From Lachnospiraceae bacterium NC2008 (GTDB taxonomy: Bacteria; Bacillota; Clostridia; Lachnospirales; Lachnospiraceae), in contig JHWS01000016.1 of assembly GCA_000687675.1 (NCBI GenBank), positions 1 through 39,552 on the forward strand: a stretch of 39,552 bases of DNA, in the 5' to 3' direction. Position numbers and translations under genes: made by a program. Shown here piece after piece: positions 34,094 through 39,552 of this stretch (its first letter is position 1; each line of letters starts with the position of its first letter). The notes under the pieces were generated by a model that was given only the letters and a program-made list of their open reading frames with translations, ran no database searches and was not told where the DNA came from.

Positions 34094-35992
34094 TTAATAT
34101 ATACCAACTTCGTCGTATGATACAGGAATCGAAACCATTCCATAAGCATATGCTGTAAGATCATATGGCATGAAGTTATATGTGAAATAGTCTTCATAGA
34201 ATGAAACATTGGCATATTGAATATTTACTTCATCTCTAACTACCTCAGCAAGGGCATCGGCATCTTCAGAAAAACACATACCGTCAAATGCTTCTGTTTT
34301 TTCATATTCTTCCTTAGCCTTCTCTGCCACAATATTCTTTAGGTCATCTTCAGAACCTGTATATAATTCAGAAAATGTAACTTCTTTTCCTGTATCAGTA
34401 TCATAAAGATAATCATAATAGTAAGGATAACCATGTGCTGCTCCGGCCCAGTAATCATATCCATTATATTTTACTGAAATATAATGATCTAATACCTTAT
34501 TTACATCAGAAAAATACATCTCATCTGTATCATAATATGAATAATCTTTATGATTCCACTGACAATCATCATCAGTAATTTCATCTACATTGTGATTGTT
34601 CATATCGTCAACCACAGTATCAAACTTGGCCTTTAAATCTTCATTAATCAGGTCTGCATTATCAACTGCATCCGAATTAAACTGGAAACCTTCCATATAT
34701 CCCTTGAAAGCAGGCTCTCCGCAGATAGGGCAATCCTTGATACAATCCTCACTGGTTACTGTACCATATTCCTGATAAGAATATATGTTTGTAGTAGCTC
34801 CGAATGTTGAAAAATCAACACTTGAATCATTGTCATGACCTATTAGAAAATCCTTCTGACCATCAACTGTGTTAGATAGGATGTATATATTATCATCTAT
34901 AATCTTAAATCCAGTGCTGTATGAACCAATAGTTTCAGTTCCGGCCTTGTGAGACTCTGTATGTAATTCTTCGCTTGTATCATTAGCTAAATCATAACGA
35001 ACAAGTTTGTCATCATTATGATATTTTCCAACATCCTCGTTAACAATTACAAATACATAATCTCCATATAATCCAACAACAGTAGGAATGATAGCATATT
35101 CTGACCTATCAAAGATAACCTTATCAGTATCAGCTTCTATATCATAAACATGGATACCGGTATCATTATAGTTATCATCATAAGTTGAATAGATTACATA
35201 TTTATCACTATAAGCACATATAGTACCCTTATCATCAGTAATTCTTCGAACGAAGTTACCATGAGGGTCATATAATTCTATTCCTGAATCACCTGTTGTT
35301 GGAATATAGTTAAAGTTATTAAGAGCATATGACTTAAAATTAAGCTGACTATTATTGTTATACAACGAGAAATTCCTGTTATTGTCACTTAACCCCTTTG
35401 CAAAGTCTTCAAAAACAACCTCATCCTTATATCCGTTACTTCCATCCGGTGTAAGCTTATGGAATGTATACTGCGTATTGCTATCAGTATAATCATAGGT
35501 ACTAACATATACTTCATCTTCGTAAGGTTCTACACTATCTATATTTTGATAAGTGCAAAGAGTTGTATATTCACCATTATCATAATTATATTCACACAAT
35601 TCTTTTCCATTGTTATCATTATAGTTAGATATGTATAATTTATGATATCCTACTGCCTCAAGATAAACGTTAGGACCTACTTCTTCAAGAATAGATGTAT
35701 AATCAATAATCTGATCATATATAGAGCCATCAGCATTTAAAAAGATAACCTTTTTATTAGCTTCATCAATAATATATCTGTTAGCATTATCAAAAGGTAA
35801 AACAGAATATTTTAAAACATCTTTTTTATCAGACTGTGGATCTAAATCTTCTACTACTGAGGCATTTATAACCACATCATTATTCTTATTATTTCTACTT
35901 CTCTTTCTTCCGTCGTCATCCTTGTCGCCACAAGCTGTAAGGCTCATGACCATAGATGCTATAAGAAGCATAGATACAAGTCTTTTCTTCAT
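34094..35992 (-). CDS. large lipoprotein with C-terminal DUF3298-like domain
   Basis: The 632-residue protein begins with a signal peptide and lipobox L-T-A-C21-G. A short Asp/Arg/Asn-rich linker follows; residues about 55-430 contain repeated strand-rich motifs such as VYVSTYDY and NIYILSNTVDG, suggesting a beta-propeller. Residues about 470-630 match the DUF4163/DUF3298 (RsiV-like) pattern: YDYWAGAAHGYPYYYDYLYD, GKEVTFSELY and YFTYNFMPYDLTAYAYGMVSIPV. It is anchored outside the membrane. Some relatives are anti-sigma sensors, but no sigma factor lies nearby. The gene is 38 nt after metA. Function unknown. Confidence 0.8.
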   Translation of the reverse strand: MKKRLVSMLLIASMVMSLTACGDKDDDGRKRSRNNKNNDVVINASVVEDLDPQSDKKDVLKYSVLPFDNANRYIIDEANKKVIFLNADGSIYDQIIDYTSILEEVGPNVYLEAVGYHKLYISNYNDNNGKELCEYNYDNGEYTTLCTYQNIDSVEPYEDEVYVSTYDYTDSNTQYTFHKLTPDGSNGYKDEVVFEDFAKGLSDNNRNFSLYNNNSQLNFKSYALNNFNYIPTTGDSGIELYDPHGNFVRRITDDKGTICAYSDKYVIYSTYDDNYNDTGIHVYDIEADTDKVIFDRSEYAIIPTVVGLYGDYVFVIVNEDVGKYHNDDKLVRYDLANDTSEELHTESHKAGTETIGSYSTGFKIIDDNIYILSNTVDGQKDFLIGHDNDSSVDFSTFGATTNIYSYQEYGTVTSEDCIKDCPICGEPAFKGYMEGFQFNSDAVDNADLINEDLKAKFDTVVDDMNNHNVDEITDDDCQWNHKDYSYYDTDEMYFSDVNKVLDHYISVKYNGYDYWAGAAHGYPYYYDYLYDTDTGKEVTFSELYTGSEDDLKNIVAEKAKEEYEKTEAFDGMCFSEDADALAEVVRDEVNIQYANVSFYEDYFTYNFMPYDLTAYAYGMVSIPVSYDEVGIY

Positions 35993-36030
35993 TACTTTAT
36001 TCCTCTCTCATTAAATCTCTTATAAAGCTA

Positions 36031-36951
36031 TTATTTACCGATAGTGTCAATCTCGTATGGTGTTGCCTGGTAAACGTAGTAATTAAGCCAGTTAGTATAC
36101 AAAAGTGAACCAGTACTTCTCCAGGTAACGATAGGGTCCTTTGTAGGATCGTCGTCTGGGAAGTAGTTCTCAGGCACCTTAGGATTAAGACCTTTTTCAG
36201 AGTCTCTCTTATATTCCTGAAGTAGTGTATCTGCATCATACTCAGCATGGCAAAGAACAAAGAACTTTCTAGAATCCACGGTCTTAACTATGGTAACACC
36301 AGCCTTGTCAGATTCAGCCATAAGCTCTAAGTCGTCAAACTTAAGTATATCTTCTCTCTTAATACCTATCTCTCTAGAGTGTGGCGCATAGAACACATCA
36401 TCAAAGCCTCTAAAAAGTGGTGATAAAGGCTTAAGCATCTTGTGTGAATAGATTCCTGAAAGCTTTTCATCATAGTAAAAATGATTGATTCCATAATGGT
36501 AATGAAGCCCTGCAAATGCTCCCCAGCAGAGGTAATAAGTACAGTGTACGTGTGTCTCTGCCCAGTCCATAATCTTAGTAAGCTCATCCCAGTAAGCCAC
36601 CTCTTCATACTTAACATAGGCAAGAGGTGCCCCAGTTATAATCATACCGTCGAACTTTCTGTCCTTTATCTCGTCAAATGTCTTATAAAATGTCTCTAAA
36701 TGAGACTTATCTGTATGAGTTGACACATAGCTTGATGTCTGTAAGAATTCTATATCCACCTGAAGTGGGCTGTTAGAAAGCTTTCTAAGAAGCTGTGTTT
36801 CTGTAACAATCTTTGTAGGCATAAGATTAAGGATAAGTACGTTAAGAGGTCTTATATCCTGATGCATGGCTCTATGCTCTGTCATAACGAATATGTTCTC
36901 GTTTTCTAGAATTTCCTGAGCAGGTAATGCATTTTGAATTTTAATAGGCAT
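36031..36951 (-). CDS. metA: homoserine O-acyltransferase MetA
   Basis: The 306-residue enzyme of the MetA family activates homoserine by acylation in methionine synthesis. The catalytic Cys is C142 (CWGAFAG), and H235 and E237 complete the triad (CHAEY). Residue 111, where family work shows Glu favours acetyl-CoA and Gly favours succinyl-CoA, is Ala (TGAPLA). Positions near the active site also vary: CWGAQA reads CWGAFA and GHPEYD reads CHAEYD. The acyl donor therefore cannot be assigned. The ATG at 36951 follows AAGGAG at 6 nt. It has its own promoter at 37016-37044. Confidence 0.95.
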   Translation of the reverse strand: MPIKIQNALPAQEILENENIFVMTEHRAMHQDIRPLNVLILNLMPTKIVTETQLLRKLSNSPLQVDIEFLQTSSYVSTHTDKSHLETFYKTFDEIKDRKFDGMIITGAPLAYVKYEEVAYWDELTKIMDWAETHVHCTYYLCWGAFAGLHYHYGINHFYYDEKLSGIYSHKMLKPLSPLFRGFDDVFYAPHSREIGIKREDILKFDDLELMAESDKAGVTIVKTVDSRKFFVLCHAEYDADTLLQEYKRDSEKGLNPKVPENYFPDDDPTKDPIVTWRSTGSLLYTNWLNYYVYQATPYEIDTIGK

Positions 36952-37012
36952 ATAATCTCCTTCCGCAGCCGTTAACTAATCTTATTATTGCTAAACATTG
37001 CTAATATAATCA

Positions 37013-37044
37013 TTTACTATAAATTAGTAAACATAAAATATCAA
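37013..37044 (-). promoter_or_regulatory. metA promoter with overlapping dyad
   Basis: On the minus strand TTGATA (37039-37044) and TATAGT (37016-37021) have a 17-bp spacer. A perfect inverted repeat TTTACTA/TAGTAAA with a 5-bp gap (37013-37031) covers the -10, a plausible operator. The start is near 37009, leaving a 57-nt leader with no S-box or other methionine riboswitch structure. Confidence 0.7.
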
Positions 37045-37051
37045 TTGGTTT

Positions 37052-39007
37052 TTAACCCTCAAGATATTTATTAATAAAATCCTCTTCGCTAATTATCTCT
37101 ACTCCAAGATCCTTAGCCTTTTTATTCTTTGATGACATAGAAGCTGTATCGTTATTTATAAGAGCTGTTGTCTTATTAGATACAGAACCAGCAACCTTAC
37201 CGCCCTTATCTTCTATTATCTTCTTAAGTTCATCTCTGTTAGCATAGTTATTAAGTGAACCTGTTATTACAAATGTCTTGCCAGACAGTGTCTGAGAGTT
37301 TTCATCAATCTCAATCTTTATAAATGATAGTTCACTAAGTAAACTATTTATCATAGCTATATTATCATCATTATGCATATAGCTATATATATTCTTAGCC
37401 AGAACATCTCCAAGACCGTCTATCTCAAGAAGAGATTCTTCTGAAGCGTTCATAAGCTTATTAATATCGTAGTCATTCTCCTTACAGATAAGCTTTGCAT
37501 TGGCAAGACCTATACCTGTAATTCCAAGAGAGTTTATAAAGTTATAGATATAGCACTCTCTTGATTTATCTACGCTGGCTACCAGGTTATCATAGGACTT
37601 ATTACCAAAGCCCTCCATGTTAATTATAGCTTCTTTATGATTCTCAAGATGGTAGATATCTTTAAAGCTTGTAATAAAGCCAAGGCCTATAAATTTCTCA
37701 AGTGTTTGCTCTGAGAGGCCTTCTATATTCATGGCATTTCTCTCGCAATAGTGAGCAAATGACTTAATCTTCTTTGCGGCACAGTCTGGATTTGTACAGT
37801 AAAGCATCTTAGTGCCGTTGTCATTTCTAACTTCTGTCTTTTCGCCGCAAACTGGACAGGTAGATGGAATCTCTAACTTGCCACTTCCTGTTAGGTTCTC
37901 AGCTATCTGTGGAATAATCATGTTGGCCTTATAAACAGTAATCTTATCCCCGATACCAAGCTTCATATCCTCGATATAGCTTATATTATGAAGGCTGGCT
38001 CTTGATACGTTAGTACCTTCAAGCTCGATAGTATCAAATATAGCTACTGGGTTAATAAGACCAGTTCTTGATGCTGACCACTCAACCTCAGTAAGTGTTG
38101 TTTCTTTAATCTCATCCTGCCACTTGAATGCTATAGCATTTCTTGGTGATTTTGCTGTAGTGCCAAGACTTGCACCATATGCAAGATCATCGTAAGTAAG
38201 TACAAGACCATCAGAAGGTATTTCAAATGTTTCGATTTCCTTTGAGTACCAGTCAACAGTATCAATAATATTATTTTCAGTAACTACCTTATATGGAACA
38301 ACTTCAAAGCCTAATTCCTTAAGGAATAAAAACTGGTTTTCAAAGCTGTTTTCAAAATCTTTATCTGTAGAAACAAGGTTAAATGCAAGGAATCTAACAT
38401 TTCTTTCTTTAGTTACCTTGCTATCAAGAGCTCTAACTGAACCAGAGCAAAGGTTTCTAGGGTTCTTAAACTTGGCATCAGCCTCAGAAATCTTAGAGTT
38501 AATATCTTCAAAGTCTTTATAAGATATAACTGCCTCGCCTCTGATAATTAGGTCTTCTTTATAGTTAATTTTAAGGGGTATATTCTTAAATACCTTAGCG
38601 TTCTGGGTAATAACTTCACCAACTTCACCGTTACCTCTAGTAACAGCCTTAAAAAGTTCGCCATCCTTATATGTAAGAACTATAGTAAGTCCGTCAAGCT
38701 TCCATGAGAGGATACCCTTATGCCCACCAAGGAAATCCCTAAGCTCATCCCTTGACTTAGTCTTAGAAAGAGAAAGCATAGGCTTCTCATGAGCTTCCTT
38801 AGGAAGGTTCTTTACTGCCTCATAGCCAACATTAATTGTTGGAGAATTCGACAAAGTCACTCCAAGCTCTTCTTCCAAAGCTACCAACTCATCGTAAAGC
38901 TTATCATATTCATAGTTGGACATAATTTCGTTATCCAGGGCATAGTAAGCCTCAGAGGCTTCATTTAGCACCTTAATAAGTTCTTCCATTCGCGCTTTCT
39001 TATCCAA
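37052..39007 (-). CDS. ligA: divergent NAD+-dependent DNA ligase LigA
   Basis: The 651-residue ligase has the full LigA layout: Ia domain (EYDKLYDEL), adenylation domain with K103-L-D-G, OB fold, four-Cys zinc finger (CPVCG, CTNPDC), helix-hairpin-helix region and a BRCT domain (about 575-651). Several nucleotidyltransferase positions differ from the usual family: S-W before KLDG instead of E-L, TRGNG instead of TRGDG, GEVIT instead of GEDVT, and DGLVLTY instead of DGVVIKV. It may be the main ligase of this lineage or a second copy. The TTG at 39007 is supported by GGGAG 7 nt upstream; the ATG at 38989 has no ribosome site. Confidence 0.92.
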   Translation of the reverse strand: MDKKARMEELIKVLNEASEAYYALDNEIMSNYEYDKLYDELVALEEELGVTLSNSPTINVGYEAVKNLPKEAHEKPMLSLSKTKSRDELRDFLGGHKGILSWKLDGLTIVLTYKDGELFKAVTRGNGEVGEVITQNAKVFKNIPLKINYKEDLIIRGEAVISYKDFEDINSKISEADAKFKNPRNLCSGSVRALDSKVTKERNVRFLAFNLVSTDKDFENSFENQFLFLKELGFEVVPYKVVTENNIIDTVDWYSKEIETFEIPSDGLVLTYDDLAYGASLGTTAKSPRNAIAFKWQDEIKETTLTEVEWSASRTGLINPVAIFDTIELEGTNVSRASLHNISYIEDMKLGIGDKITVYKANMIIPQIAENLTGSGKLEIPSTCPVCGEKTEVRNDNGTKMLYCTNPDCAAKKIKSFAHYCERNAMNIEGLSEQTLEKFIGLGFITSFKDIYHLENHKEAIINMEGFGNKSYDNLVASVDKSRECYIYNFINSLGITGIGLANAKLICKENDYDINKLMNASEESLLEIDGLGDVLAKNIYSYMHNDDNIAMINSLLSELSFIKIEIDENSQTLSGKTFVITGSLNNYANRDELKKIIEDKGGKVAGSVSNKTTALINNDTASMSSKNKKAKDLGVEIISEEDFINKYLEG

Positions 39008-39036
39008 AACTTTTCTCCCTACTAAAACAATGTTTA

Positions 39037-39051
39037 TATTCTACCACAAAA
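39037..39051 (-). promoter_or_regulatory. extended -10 promoter element before ligA
   Basis: TTTTGTGGTAGAATA on the minus strand contains TG-n-TAGAAT and matches exactly the 15-mer before the J-domain gene. The start would be near 39031, giving a 24-nt leader that contains the GGGAG site. Between 39052 and 39115 there is no gene, only a CCC-TTCG-GGG hairpin at 39101-39110 and further similarity to 16373-16415. Confidence 0.5.
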
Positions 39052-39115
39052 GCCGCCCCCACGCGAGGGTTTATGCCTTTTTGCCTACCTTTTCTAGAGC
39101 CCCTTCGGGGACCAA

Positions 39116-39538
39116 CCCCTTACACCTTCTTCGGCTGTGACATGCGACACCTTATTTTTCTAATGGCCGGTAAATTTTTCTAGGCTAAACTTTCCGCGTT
39201 AAACTCGCTGCAGCTGCAAACTAAGGCTGGCACCTGTTTTAGGGCGCATTTGGGCAAACCGCTGTAAAACCCGCGTGTCTTTCGTAGGAAAATGTAAATT
39301 CCGCGCTTTACACGCTAAATCCCCACCAAAAAGTGAATGAGTCACCTAGCGCGGAATACATTTTCCAGAAAGACTAAGCGCTGGTTTTACAAGGTGAAGT
39401 CCAACCAGCGCCCGCTGGACAGGTGCTTGCCTTAGTAAGCAGCTTTGCTCAAACAGTAACTGCGGAAAGTTTAAGAAAAATTTACCTAGGCCAAAGAAAA
39501 ATATAGGTGTCTTGTCAATGCCTCGAACGCGCAAGGGG
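39116..39538. repeat. 423-bp imperfect palindromic element, copy 2 (inverted)
   Basis: This is the reverse-complement relative of the element at 5757-6216. Conserved blocks include GGCC, AAACTTTCCGC, CACCTGT, TTTGCAGCTGCAGCGAG and TCCGCGCT; identity is high across both arms, and lower in the 40-nt loop (39308-39347), although the loop motif GGTGACTCAT is kept. The palindrome ends CCCCTT/AAGGGG at 39116 and 39533. The remaining 14 bases of the window, GC-rich, follow. It lies upstream of ligA and transcription from ligA's promoter points away from it. Confidence 0.85.
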
Positions 39539-39552
39539 CAGGCCCCCGCGCG

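Noticed and set aside
36952-37051. SAM or other methionine riboswitch upstream of metA
   Set aside because: The leader is only about 57 nt, without the S-box core or a terminator stem.
39346-39534. 62-codon minus-strand reading frame inside element copy 2
   Set aside because: The aligned stretch of copy 1 is interrupted by a stop and an indel after the GGCC block, there is no ribosome site, and both copies are constrained as palindromes rather than by codons.

Overview
The window looks like chromosome from a low-to-moderate GC Gram-positive anaerobe of the Clostridia, most likely Lachnospiraceae (Butyrivibrio/Roseburia-like). The pointers are a giant acyl-CoA dehydratase-activase protein, a FabK-type fatty acid synthesis operon, a TrpXYZ-type ABC transporter, an EIIC-EAL fusion and strong GGAG ribosome binding sites. 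Genus is inferred, not proven. There is no rRNA, tRNA, CRISPR array, prophage or transposase gene. Nearly all genes are on the minus strand; only the activase and a MerR regulator are on plus.

Layout. 124-1095: rhomboid-like membrane protein. 1424-5677: two-ATPase-domain activase fused to reductase-like domains, with its own promoter and terminator. 5757-6216: a 460-bp non-coding imperfect palindrome. 6303-7771: acidic orphan protein and a membrane protein with a degenerate GGDEF domain. 7954-16350: surface-polysaccharide operon read right to left (J-domain protein, small orphan, large membrane protein, two GT2 glycosyltransferases, DUF2304 protein, flippase, pyruvyl-transferase/FrhB fusion). 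16401-16583: a small relative of the palindrome plus tandem repeats. 16653-22093: EIIC-EAL protein, hybrid histidine kinase with receiver and Hpt, and a response regulator, coupled in one operon. 22196-23860: acyl-CoA synthetase. 24071-28794: acpP-fabK-fabD-fabG-fabF-fabZ, divergent from a MerR-family regulator (28899-29729) across a promoter with the 19-bp spacer typical of MerR control. 29745-30108: a second palindrome type, a terminator and GC-rich repeats. 30111-33081: amino-acid-type ABC importer with a terminator hairpin in its leader. 33251-39007 (read right to left): ligA, metA, a lipoprotein gene and an exonuclease III gene. 39116-39538: a second full-length copy of the large palindrome in inverted orientation.

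Themes. Lipid supply (acyl-CoA synthetase, FAS II, MerR), envelope polysaccharide export, and c-di-GMP/phosphorelay signalling lie side by side. The most novel feature is the large palindrome family: two full-length copies about 33 kb apart in opposite orientation, a shortened relative at 16.4 kb, and substitutions between the copies that preserve pairing of the arms. It encodes no conserved protein and looks like a hairpin-forming mobile or RNA element. Other points worth attention are the probable MerR control of fatty acid synthesis, the EIIC-EAL protein with degraded sugar-binding motifs, MetA with Ala at the acyl-donor specificity position, and a divergent NAD+ DNA ligase.
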